NCBI GenBank assembly: GCA_013396915.1
Contig: VWZL01004361.1
Location: 192,140-256,139, forward strand
Length of the DNA stretch: 64,000 nucleotides
Direction: 5' to 3'
DNA from: Stercorarius parasiticus
Taxonomy: Eukaryota > Chordata > Aves > Charadriiformes > Stercorariidae
The notes under the pieces are model-generated. The model was not told the origin of the DNA and made no database searches. It saw only the letters and a program-made list of their open reading frames with translations. A program made the translations under genes and the position numbers. Positions 11,810-21,849 of this stretch are shown here, piece by piece. Positions within the stretch are counted from its first letter, which is position 1; each line of letters begins with the position of its first letter.

Positions 11810-14510
11810 GTAAGTGAAACAAAAGCTGTGCGCGATCTTTTGCCTGAGAATTTTCCTTTCAAAAGAAGCAAAAATAATAATGCTACAAGCTACACTGAAA
11901 TTGCACACTAACTGAAAACCATGAATTAAAAAGCCTTTTTGGAAGAAGCGTAAAGTGGTGGTTAGGCTTAGCAGACGTGTTGAGCTTCCTGGTGCTTTTA
12001 AATAAAAATTACCTTTTTTGTTGTAACTCAAGCTAAGGAAGATCAAATATCTGATTCCTAACCATTAGAGTTTGGGATTTTATTTAAGAATAATATTCAT
12101 CTGACAAACATCCCATCCTGTCTCCATGGGAGATCCAATCCCATATGATTTTTCAGAGGTTGACTAAAACTTCTAAAAATCTTTTCACTACAATGACGTG
12201 TTTCCTTATGGTTTTAGAGTTATGCAGTCAAGAGCCGGTTCTCCTTCATAATTTCCTTGGAAACTTAAAATGTGTAACAGTATTTTTAAAGCTATTAATT
12301 GTCTTATGGCAAATTTGCGAAAGAATAAAATTACTTTCTCAGATAATTATTCCTTACTCAGACTAATGACAGGTGAGCACAAGTATGTGAATGCATAATT
12401 TGTTTTTTCATTAATTAGTTGAAGGTTTCATTTAGTTAAATTTTGCCTGCCTTGTAAATGTGAGTAATTCACTGATCCCCATTTTAATTCTAAGTTCTCA
12501 ACTAAGTTCTGATGGTCTCAAAAAGACACTAAGATGATCATTCAGCAGAGGCAGGAGTACTTAATTTTGGCATATCTAAAGTCATTAAAGACCGCATTAA
12601 AACTGTTTGAAAATTACCACTATTTCTTCCCTGTCCCTGTACCCCACAAGATAGCATCGCACATTATTTACTGCTTTTCTTTAAAACACATGTGGCAAGC
12701 AGTCTGGGGCCATATTTTAAATATTTCAGTTGGTTTTACAACAGCTGAGCATCTACCTTTTATAAATACGGCTTATCAGGATAAGAAAGTGTATCAATCT
12801 CTTCTTCATTACTGTTCTTGTTAGTAGACTGTGATTTTGTCAGCGTTTCAGTAAGTTCTTGAAATCCATGGGATCAGGGCATCATACGATCACCTGAAAT
12901 CACTGACTTTTGTGATGGTGGTAAGTATAAAAAAAACTTCCCAGAATTGCAAGGTGCCATTATAAAAAAAAAAAAAAAAGCATTGAAGTGCTCCCAGGCT
13001 GGCTCAGAGCGCTCACAGAGCTGCTCAGTGACCGCGGAGTCGGGAATTAATGCCTGCTTATGTTTTGTACCACAATTAAGTTAAGAGTCAGCAATCTAAG
13101 CAGAGCTGAGGAAAGAAAAAAAAAAGTCCAGAAAGTTTGTGACCGGTAATGTCCTTTCTGCTTCTTTTATATCCTGGTTACTCTTTTAATACTGCTAGAG
13201 AATGTTTTAAGGTGATCTGCAAATTCTCTTTCTTCTTACTGGAGCTGCCGGCGTGCTGCTTTGATAAAGCACCATCCACTGGCAGCGGAACGCACCGGAT
13301 ATTGAAAACCAACGCTTTGCATAGCACTCTTTTAATCTGTTTATTTTCCCAAAGAAGCAAAAAAGCCCCCACAAGCATGTTTATAATGTTTCACGGGTGC
13401 TATTTTAAATGGGTTGCTAATCCATCTGCTCTGAAATGGGCTCATATAGAAATACTGTAATGCTGCAGACGCTAATGAATGCTTTAATTGAATAAGCATA
13501 CTTAAATTTTGGGTTTGATGGAGATAATGAAGTTCAATTTCCAAAGGTTGGTGCAGTATTTTAACTACAGACACAGACTGGGTGCAAGGACTGTACCTAA
13601 AAGGAGAGGGTCTAGGTCTCAGTCTGCGTGATAATATTGGCAAAATGCTGCTTTTTAAATTACGTAAATATTAAGAGCTGTAACCTGGACTCTTTGTTCT
13701 CTCCAAAATTCAATCAAGTTCATGTCACAACATGTTTTTACTACCTGGGATAAACTTGGCACAGGGTGTAATTACTTTAAAGTCGGTAGAACGATGCTAC
13801 GGTTGGATGTGGCTCCTGATTTCCCTTTTACTCCTCCTCATCCATCGTGCCCTGCTGACCCTTTTCAGCGCTAGTCCAGGTAGCAGAGTTCTGTAATAAC
13901 TGGTGCCAAGTTTTGTGCATTTTTCCATATTATCCGTAGGACTGAGTGGTAACGTAGTCAATTAGCACGAGCTTGTTGGCGGCTATTTTGCTCCATTGCT
14001 TGTAGTTGGTGACCAGGGACTCGGAAGGAACCTGACATTTGCAGGCCGTGGTCTACTGGAAGTTGTAGGAGACTGTATTTTAAAGCTTTGAGGGGTCAGA
14101 GGCATCGGGTTGTAGAGCAGCTGATCTTTCAGCGGTATTTTATTTCTGGAGTAACCACCTATCTAGCTCGGGAAGCTGAGTGCTGTAAGAGCCGGGGGAA
14201 AGGGAAGAAAAATCTGCAGCAGTGCCGGGAATAAATGTCCCAGGTTTTCAAGGTGGAAGATGAGTTTAAACCTGTAGTTTAAAAAACCAAATCACATCCA
14301 GAAAAATATTAATGCAGATGGAGGGAGGAAATCTTAAGGAAGACAAAGTGACAGTGAAACATTTCTTAAAAGCCATTGTGTGCTTTAATGGAGAGGTTAC
14401 GACTAGAGATAATGTAATAAACCTTCCATGAATTATGACTTCCTGAAAGACTACGTGAAACCTTACCTGAATAGAGAAAATTAATAGTATTGATTGCATT
14501 TTGCCTTCAG
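11810..14510 (+). other. MPPED2: MPPED2 intron
   Basis: Lies between two well-supported exons, with a GTAAGT donor at 11810 and a TTGCCTTCAG acceptor ending at 14510. It is largely AT-rich. A stretch around 13460-13680 is unusually rich in homeodomain-like TAAT/ATTA sites and may be a conserved non-coding element, but this cannot be tested here. A 17-A run lies near 12964-12979. No repeat family is recognised. Confidence 0.85.
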
Positions 14511-14624
14511 GTTTTCGAGACTGGGTTCCAAAGGAGCTGCAGAGAGTGGGTTGTGTGGAACTGTTGAACACAGTGCAGAGGCGAGTAAGGCCCAAACTCC
14601 ACGTCTTTGGTGGGATTCACGAAG
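14511..14624 (+). CDS. MPPED2: MPPED2 coding exon (residues about 218-256) with the active-site GGIHEG motif
   Basis: Internal exon of 114 bp. It starts by completing a split Gly codon, reads FRDWVPKELQRVGC and onward, and ends HVFGGIHE before another split Gly codon and a GTAAGG donor. The family's GHxH metal-binding motif appears here as GGIH, with Gly where most relatives, including MPPED1, have His. Counting from the C-terminus this is Gly252. In rat Mpped2 the Gly is known to lower phosphodiesterase activity and allow inhibition by AMP/GMP. The following His254 is kept. So the bird protein should share the weak-enzyme character of mammalian MPPED2. The reading frame is intact and agrees with the human protein as I remember it. 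Confidence 0.97.
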
Positions 14625-15891
14625 GTAAGGAGCAGCACCACTCCCCTCTTCGCTCTCAGGCTGATTTCAAAGCAGCACATTGTGATGGTGTATTGCAAAG
14701 GCTGGATAACGATTCTATGGTAATGGCATATTGGGCTAAAGAAGGGAGGGAATTGGGGGAAGTGACTGCGTGCACAGCACTTTGTAAATTTATGCTAGAA
14801 TTAAACCAGACTGTTTCAGGAACGTGTGCTACATTTAGCCACCTACATCTTTCGCTGTGCAAAGGTTGTTCCACACAGGTTATTTGAAAGAAATTCAAAT
14901 TTTGACGAACTTGGTTAGAGAAACATGAGATTCTCCACACTTGCAAGCCAAAATGAAAATGATCCCCATTATTCCTAGCACAGGCGCCAAGAAAGGTGCT
15001 AGAAAAAAGGGAAAAATGAAGGCAACTTACTGTCTCAGCTCACCTCCCTCAGAGTATAAGGAAAAGCAGAAAGGAGAGCATCTCGAGTCAGACATCAGGA
15101 GGAAAGATTGCCAGAACTCACTTTGCATACATTTCTTAAAGCATCCTGTAATACAGTTTGTACTGTGTATGTTACCGTCCAGCAGGCTCATATTTCAGAA
15201 GAGATATTTCCCCACCAGATCAGGCAGAGTGTGAAGCTTTGGAAACAATAAGCTCAGTTTGTGGCAGTGGAAGAGACTGAGAGACTAAATCCATTTTGGA
15301 GATACTTAAATATTTAATACAATTTTGTAGCTTTCATGTGGCTGAGAGACAAACACTAGGAGTTCTGCCTAAGAGAGAGTGTAAGACTTTGTGACCCTCG
15401 AACTCGAAATTACACATTAAATGCTTTATATTGTCCCCCCTGGAGGTTTCTCCATTGACTCTAATTACGTTTTCCATAGGCTTAAAGATTTGGAGGGCTT
15501 CATAAAAGAAAAATAAAAAAAGGACAGCTTTCTCAACTAGTGGTGTTGGTTTTTACGAAGCCCTTGTGACTTCGTACAATGAGGTTTTATGCCTGGAATC
15601 TGTAAATAAAGAGTTTATAATGGAAATACCGACATGACCTTAAGGATAGTAGCACGACTAGCAGTCTTTTCATGCACCCAGGAAAAGATGTGATATTTTA
15701 TATAGTATTAATGCTTGCATATTAAGGATAAGTGAATACAGCAGGACTTCCAGCTAAAACTTGTGAATTATCTACAGCCTTTATAGGCACACTGGATGAT
15801 GAGACTTCTAGTTGTAATAGTGTTAAGTAATGGGAGAGGAAGGTATTGTAACGTACAAGATCAGTACTGTGAGAAAGCAGTGAGGGACCAC

Positions 15892-15917
15892 GTGCAGCAC
15901 CTTGGTGCAGCACCTTG
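15892..15917. repeat. Perfect 13-bp tandem duplication
   Basis: The unit GTGCAGCACCTTG occurs twice back to back (15892-15904 and 15905-15917) without mismatch. It is intronic and looks like a recent small slippage duplication. Confidence 0.9.
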
Positions 15918-17177
15918 CATTTAAATCCCATAGGAAAGGTGGTAGCACCTATTCAAAGTGAACGTTCAAATACATTCTCGCAAGACTACTAACAAAACAG
16001 TTAAAATCCTGTTTAGTACTTACGCAGAAGACATAAGAACGTCTTGTTTCAGTACAGAAAGAAATAGCCAAGTGTTAAGAGCATTACCTTACAGTGCAAT
16101 TAATTCTCATTCAGCTCCAGCTGAGGTGAGCATGCGCCACATTACATTAAATCAACGGAGGCTTTACACACATTTTGGTGATGCGGGTTTTTTTCCTGGT
16201 TGATAAGCAAGAACAACCGCAAACAAGGCTTCTCCCACCATGAGATGATCTAAATCAAAATTGCCAGTCTAAATAAATAAAGTAATGCAGGCGGACAGTG
16301 CAGCAATTCTGAAGTGATTATTCTTTCTGATAGACACTGTGGGTAGCTGTATTTATCTTAGCTTTCAGACAGCGGTGATCTGTACTGTATCATAATGGTT
16401 TAGAAGAAAAACATTTTTTCCCTGTGGGTTAGCAATGGGAAGTTCTCTTTCTCCATGAAGGAGATTTTAGTTTTGGGTTTTTTTAAAAGCTGCATTTGGT
16501 GCCACATTCTTCCTAGATTTTTTTCTAGCTTCTTTGTTAGCTCTCTGTGGATATCAGCTGAAAACAATGGTAAAGCTTTCTCTCACCTTCTGCACTGGTG
16601 GAACTGGAGCCCCTGTCTCCACATCCTTGAGAGAATGTCTCTAAGAGGAGACCTTCTGCTTTCCCAGTGTCTCTGCACTTCTGTTATCATCTGTTTTCTC
16701 ACATCACGTTTGCTGAATGAAGGCTCAGGTGTGATCCAGTTGATGGCTCACTATAGTTTGCTCCACTTGCCCAAAATTACTGGAGTGCACAGCCCTCTGT
16801 TACGTCCTGTTCCTGGGCGGCCGGTGGGAGGGAAGCTGGAGGCCAGCAGAGAAAGAGCTGCTGTGTGTGAACATAAGCATTGCTGGCCAGATGTTCAGAA
16901 GGTTGAGAACAGTCTTCAGCATCCTGAAACTGATGCCAGAATGTTACTGAGGAGTCAAGTCCTTGGCATGCTGAAAAACCCGCGATTGCTGTTCGCTTCT
17001 TGCTTTTTGATCTGGGAACAAGTTATCAAGATCCCTTCATAATGAAAAGCAGTCATCCGTTTAACTTTCACCTCTGTTTTCTGCTTGAGCTGGGGTCATC
17101 CATTGACCTCCAGAGCTCCAGTTGTGTTTATAGCAGGAGATGCCTTTCCTTAGTCATGATTTTCACTGGTAGATGTC

Positions 17178-17222
17178 ATATATATGTATATACGTGTGTA
17201 TATATGAGTGTGTGTATGTGTA
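17178..17222. repeat. Mixed TA/TG microsatellite
   Basis: Interrupted alternating TATATG, GTGTGTA and TATATG units form an imperfect purine-pyrimidine repeat within the last MPPED2 intron. Confidence 0.75.
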
Positions 17223-17788
17223 AAAGGTAAATATTGACATACGTGTGTTTTTAACCAGCTAATGAGTTTCTGTGGTTTCACAAGGCAGTGTGAACACCAC
17301 CTTGGCAGTCCTGTGATGAGGAACTGGATGATGAAGGCTAGCACGGGGAAAGCTTACTGGGTTCGTTCATTGCCCAGAGAGGGGTTTTTGTAGGTGAAAC
17401 CAAAGTTACTTCTAAATCTTTTATTCCCGATTCGTCTTTTTCTTATGACAGATATTACAGGCATGCAAACTACAGCTCACTAATGAAGTAATTAGAAAAA
17501 GTACCTGTGATTTTTGTTTCTGCTGTATCCAATTGCAACAGAGGATTTTCCATGGGGGGGAAATGTTTGTACATAAACCGAAAGCATCGGTTCTTATTTC
17601 AAATACAGTACATTGTATTTTTTTTCAATCAAGCCTTTGTGGCAGCTTTCAAGAGCTTGTATCATTTTGAAGGGATTAATTTAATTTTATTCCAAAGCAT
17701 TGATCCCACAACAAGCTTTCAGTGGAGCCTGCCCAGGGGCAGTATCGTTTGTTTATATTACAGTAAGTGTGACACATTCTCCTTACAG

Positions 17789-17907
17789 GTTATGGCATTA
17801 TGACGGACGGTTACACAACCTACATCAATGCTTCAACGTGTACAGTCAGCTTTCAACCAACCAACCCTCCAATTATATTTGACCTTCCAACCCCTCAAGG
17901 ATCATGA
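17789..17907 (+). CDS. MPPED2: MPPED2 terminal coding exon (residues 257-294) and stop
   Basis: This exon begins with the last two bases of a split Gly codon, reads YGIMTDGYTTYINASTCTVS, and closes with PPIIFDLPTPQGS and TGA at 17905-17907. The 38 residues give the expected C-terminus, so the protein would have the family length of 294 if the upstream part is normal. The only difference I notice from the remembered human sequence is Thr for Asn in the LP-x-PQGS tail. The acceptor (TCTCCTTACAG) is strong and in phase with the exon ending at 14624. The 3' UTR follows directly. Confidence 0.97.
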
Positions 17908-18000
17908 AGCACTACTGCACATTTGGAACCAGGGAAGGTCTATAAACTGCCATTTTCTAATTATAAAACTTACATTCTCTTACATGTTTATTTCAAAATT

Positions 18001-18073
18001 GGGGGAGGGGGGGTGCGAATTTGGGGGAGCCATGGGGTTTTTGGTTTTGGGGTGGGGTTTGGGGTTTTGGGGT
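18001..18073 (+). promoter_or_regulatory. G-rich run in the MPPED2 3' UTR, possible RNA G-quadruplex
   Basis: The transcript strand carries at least eight runs of four or more G, the last ones separated only by short T or GT loops (units such as GGGGTTTTGGGG). Closely spaced G4 tracts meet the usual rule for quadruplex formation with several alternative registers. Being in the sense strand of a 3' UTR, it would be present in the mRNA. A regulatory role is inference; the G-run pattern is directly visible. Confidence 0.6.
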
Positions 18074-19230
18074 TGTTTTTTTTGTAAATTACTGGTACAA
18101 AAGAAACGAGAAGAAAAGTTAGAGGTTGTGCTTTTTGGAAATGCAGCATTCATTTTAAATTGATAAAGCATTGTGAATTTGTAAAATGAATTTTGTTTTT
18201 CAATAAATTTGCCATTGTAAATTGTTATAGTGTTCTCAAAAGGACAGCCAAGCTTTCTTTTAATAAGTGAGAGACCTTATTTTAATATTGTATTATAAGC
18301 TAAAAAAATAGGCAGCATTTAAAAACACCCAAATTTGCACAACTTATGTTATTGTCGGGGTTTTTTAAGTGTCTTCTTTTTCCCTAGGTCTAAATGTTAG
18401 CTTTTCATCTCCACTTATATCAATGATTTTTTTTTTATTATTTTTTTTTTTTTTTTAATTTTTAGTAGCACAAACAATATTTTGGGGTCCATTTACCTCT
18501 TGATATGTGTGCATGTACTGGAACTTGGGTCTGTTAGCAGTAGAATGCAGCAAGGGGAGGATAGACTTCTCAGTTGTTTGTCTCTACCAGCTTTATGCGT
18601 TAAAGACTGATATAGATAGCCACAGCCTGTATGTGATATCTACCTTTTATTGTTTGTTTTTAAATTATTTTAGCTTTAAAAGACTGGGGGTGAAAGCTGC
18701 AAAGAGCAGGTATTTCATGCAGTAAAAAAAAAAAATAAAAATGTAAATGCGGACTCCTTTTAAATATGAATTTATATATATATGTATTTTTTGTGCATTA
18801 TAACTAAGCTAGGATTTAATATTGCCAGTATAGCATCTGCAAAATTATGCTGTACAGCACATCTAAATTATGAAGGATGTGACACATTTTCCAAGTGCTC
18901 AAGGCCTTCAAGAGCCCGAGTTAAATCTTTGTCGTAGTTCAGGCATGTATAGAGTCAAATGGATACAATCAAGCCTAACTAAAATAAGGCTTAGTTGTCC
19001 TTTATATTTAAATATTCTTCTTGTCTTTTTATTTCCTTTTTCTTATTTTGCACTGTGTGTAAATGCAATCTCGCTAGCACAAAATATTGTTGCAGATAGT
19101 TATTTCTGTTCTACCACTGTAAATGCTATTGAGCTTTGTTCTATTTTATGTTACCTTGTTAATGGAATTTAGAAAAGCAGTTGTTTCTTTAAATTTATTG
19201 TGATATTATATCTAGCGGCCTTTATATGCA

Positions 19231-19236
19231 AATAAA
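19231..19236 (+). terminator. MPPED2: Probable polyadenylation signal of MPPED2
   Basis: A canonical AATAAA lies about 1.3 kb after the stop codon and is followed by a T-rich and then GT-containing stretch. A competing AATAAA lies at 18202-18207. Confidence 0.6.
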
Positions 19237-19250
19237 ATTGCAAGATTTTT

Positions 19251-21207
19251 AAATATGTGGTTTAAGGGAATTTTGCGTTTTTCTGTGGCATTAACAATTG
19301 GGAGAGGGGTGATAAGGGTAAGTAAGAACTTTTCTATTCCTCAATAAATTTTTATTGCTTACCATTCATAGGATGTCAGTTGGGTCGATAAAGCACTCAG
19401 ACTTTTCCTTCCGTTTCTCTGCCATCCATCTTTCCATTCCTTTTAGACAGAAGAGATTTTTCTCTTCAGATGTTATAATGCAGCGCAACCCAGTTTGCGC
19501 AGTTGAGCCTTGTAGGATACTGTTCCGGACAACAGGAGGAAAAATTGATTAGGCAGTAACCTTTGTACTTCTTTGCTTGGTCATTAGTACCGAGCTGCAG
19601 GTGCTTTATGCTCGTCCACTCTGGGTTAAGAAATGAACAGGCACGGGTGAAATATAGCACTTTTTATCTGCATCTCTGCTCGGTTTTGTGGCTACAAAGA
19701 GAATTGCAGGGGAAAGTGGTCCAGTGTATGCCAGTAGAACGGCAAACAACAGGACCTGCTGGTACTGCTGCAGTGCGGTTAACTGTATAATAACAGAATC
19801 TCATTCAAAAATAGAAGTTATGGCTGTGAAAATGCAGTTTCAAACATGAGAAGGTAAGGCATTGCTTTCATGAATCCGCACCTGCAGCAACGTGAAACAA
19901 GACCTGGAAAGCCACAGAGTACTCCCATTTATCTTAGCAGGTTGTTTACTTTTGACATTATTTTGATGCAAAGGTTATAGGCAGCAAATTTTTGGCTCTT
20001 AACAGCAGAATGCTACTCAGAGGACTGCTGCTTGTGTATTTTGATGCAATACGAATTACACATAACTACGGAGTTTGGCTGAGATTTTCCGACTTACAAG
20101 GCTGCTATACCAAAATCTTCTCTAGGAAAGAAGCTGCTGAAACTCTTTTATCTAGTCCTTGTTTTGTACGTGGAGTTTCTTGTGAGGTTTCCTTGTGGAC
20201 TAGACAGGCACCTACACTCTTTAATGACATCTGCCCTGCTTTGCTTGCAGCGCTGGTTATTTTATCAGTTGAGCCAAAGGGGAAAAAAGTCTCCAAATAT
20301 CAGTCCTTCCTTTTGGAAGTAGATGCAGGATCTGTCCTGTGGGTGTTTTGCAGCCAGCAATGGGAAGACTAGGGAATTGGTTTGGCAAGCACAGTTGTTT
20401 ACTGGCAAAGAACACGGCTACATTTAAGACGGCTGCCCTTCCTCAGATAAGGCGTTTTCTTGGAGCACACAGAAATCGTATATATAGTGCGCCTTCGGTC
20501 ATTCTCTTCCACTGATCTGTTGCTTGTTGCGACTGCATAAGGAGGAAAGATCCATCACCTGAGATGCTTTGTAGTGCCGTGTACTTCCAGAGGAGTGGAG
20601 AAAAGCCGCTGTGTCTGGATTGCTCTCTGTCCTTCTGAAAGACCTGGCGCCTCTTCCCTAGCTAGGACAGGTACAACCATGGAACCAGTCTGTTGTTTTC
20701 CACTTCAGGTATCTGCCTCTAGTGAAAACCGGGTTATTCCTAAAGCCAAAATTTGAAGCCTGCTGCTTTGTTCCAGGATTTGAGCAGCATGAAGCCTTCT
20801 GGCAACAGACGGAGGCAGATGAGTAAAGGCTGGCATAAATGCAGCCAGGAGTCTGCCTTGGGTGAGGCTGCTGGTGAGAGACTACCACAAGCAATGCCTT
20901 GAAGAAGCAAAAGTCTGTCCCAGACGCTGCAATTAACTGTAAGCTGGTACATGTAGCTGTAGATGTCCTAAAGGTGTGTATCTTTTGGTTTCAGCTGTTG
21001 GCCATACGGCTGTTTGGCTGTGTGGTGCAGCGGGTGTGTTACCAAGTGGTTCTCACTGGGTTATGAGGGCCTGGGTTTGTAGCACCAGGCTAAGACTCTC
21101 TGCTTCCACTTAGACAGGCATCAAGGGCAGGCACAGCTTTGTCATCTGTGGATGTTGGTGCTGAGTACAACTATTAATTAAGAGAAATACCTAATCTTCA
21201 GGGGTTG
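19251..21207. other. Intergenic sequence just past MPPED2
   Basis: No gene, repeat family or strong motif recognised apart from the AATAAA at 19343-19348. The open frame at 19992-20372 (126 codons) has no family resemblance and is probably chance. Confidence 0.6.
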
Positions 21208-21286
21208 AATCATAAAATCACAGAATGGTTTGGGTTGGAAGTGACCTTAAAGATCATCTAGTTCCAACCCCCCTGCCGTGGGTACT
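21208..21286 (-). mobile_element. CR1 LINE, 3'-end fragment
   Basis: Starts with the reverse complement of the CR1 tail (AATCATAAAATCACAGAATG), followed by GGTTTGGGTTGGAAG, ACCTTAAAGATCATCTAG and CCAACCCCCCTGC. This is the hallmark 3' end of avian CR1 on the - strand. Only about 80 bp remain, a typical strongly 5'-truncated copy. Confidence 0.95.
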
Positions 21287-21586
21287 TTCTAGGTGTGTGT
21301 TTTCTCTTGTATCGTGTTTCTCTGTCAGCTTCACCTTGCACGTGGCCGGTTGTTCAGCAGTGAGCTTGTTCTTCTCCACGGCAGGAACTTTTTAATTTTA
21401 TCCCCTCAATTTTCCATTCATCCTTTCAGAATTTGATCCAGCTTTTCCTTTTCTGAGACAGCTATTGTTTTGGCTAGCAGCAATTACAAAAGGGCCAGGA
21501 AAACATCAGCAGTTTGGCATTTTTTCTTTCTGTACTCTTTAGAGATTTGGAAGCATGTACTTGTCTGTCTTTGCTGTCACAGGCAG

Positions 21587-21753
21587 GTAAGTTTTCCCTT
21601 GCTGGATGTCGGCCATATCTGACAATCAAAGTAAATGGGACACAGTATGATGTGAAGAAGTTTGATTTCACAGGAGGCAAAAGTGTGATGAATCTGCTTC
21701 TTTTCAAGGATCCTTCAGTACTAAAAGTAGCTCAATATCTGTATGCAGAATAA
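21587..21753 (+). CDS. Candidate alternative terminal exon of MPPED2 (unconfirmed)
   Basis: A 54-codon open frame ending in TAA follows a pyrimidine-rich acceptor-like stretch ending GTCACAGGCAG. Its first two bases (GT) complete the split Gly codon left by the MPPED2 exon ending at 14624, so splicing would give HEG followed by KFSLAGCRPYLTIKVNG. The peptide has a natural protein-like composition (VKKFDFTGGKSV, KDPSVLKVAQYLYAE) and no low complexity, unlike most chance frames here. I recall that human MPPED2 has transcripts with a different 3' terminal exon but cannot confirm that this is its counterpart. It lies 3.7 kb beyond the canonical stop. A possible poly(A) signal (AATAAA) lies at 22970-22975. 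Alternatives are an exon of another transcript, an old coding relic, or chance. Confidence 0.4.
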
Positions 21754-21782
21754 ACCTTGGATAATAAGTCTTTCTCCCGGGT

Positions 21783-21846
21783 CTGATCCAAGCCCATTGA
21801 ACTCGGTGGGAGTCTTTCTATTGACTTCAGCTGGCTTTGGATCAGA
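21783..21846. repeat. Imperfect palindromic dispersed repeat (amniote type)
   Basis: The stretch begins GATCCAAGCCCATTGAA and ends TTGACTTCAGCTGGCTTTGGATC, so the two ends are imperfect reverse complements around a GGGAGTCTTTC centre. This pattern resembles a palindromic repeat that I remember as common in reptile and bird genomes. Family naming is not attempted. Confidence 0.6.
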
Positions 21847-21849
21847 CAC

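Larger units (their letters stand above)
14625..17788 (+). other. MPPED2: MPPED2 last canonical intron
   Basis: Runs from a GTAAGG donor at 14625 to the CCTTACAG acceptor ending at 17788. It contains a 13-bp perfect tandem duplication at 15892-15917, a TA/TG microsatellite near 17178-17222 and the longest open frame of the window (16455-17042, 195 codons). That frame resembles no family I know and is probably chance. No CR1 copy is seen. Confidence 0.85.
17908..19250 (+). other. MPPED2: MPPED2 3' untranslated region
   Basis: AT-rich sequence downstream of the stop codon. It contains an early AATAAA at 18202-18207 and a late AATAAA at 19231-19236, after which cleavage around 19250 is likely, so short and long UTR forms are possible. 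A further AATAAA at 19343-19348 could serve a minor longer form. Notable contents are a very G-rich run at 18001-18073, long T runs near 18427-18457, and a short TA repeat near 18773. Open frames here (for example 17828-18163) are shadows of UTR sequence. Confidence 0.75.

Noticed and set aside
17828..18163. 111-codon + strand frame with Gly-rich middle
   Set aside because: It lies in the MPPED2 terminal exon and 3' UTR in another frame; the Gly stretch is the G-rich run.
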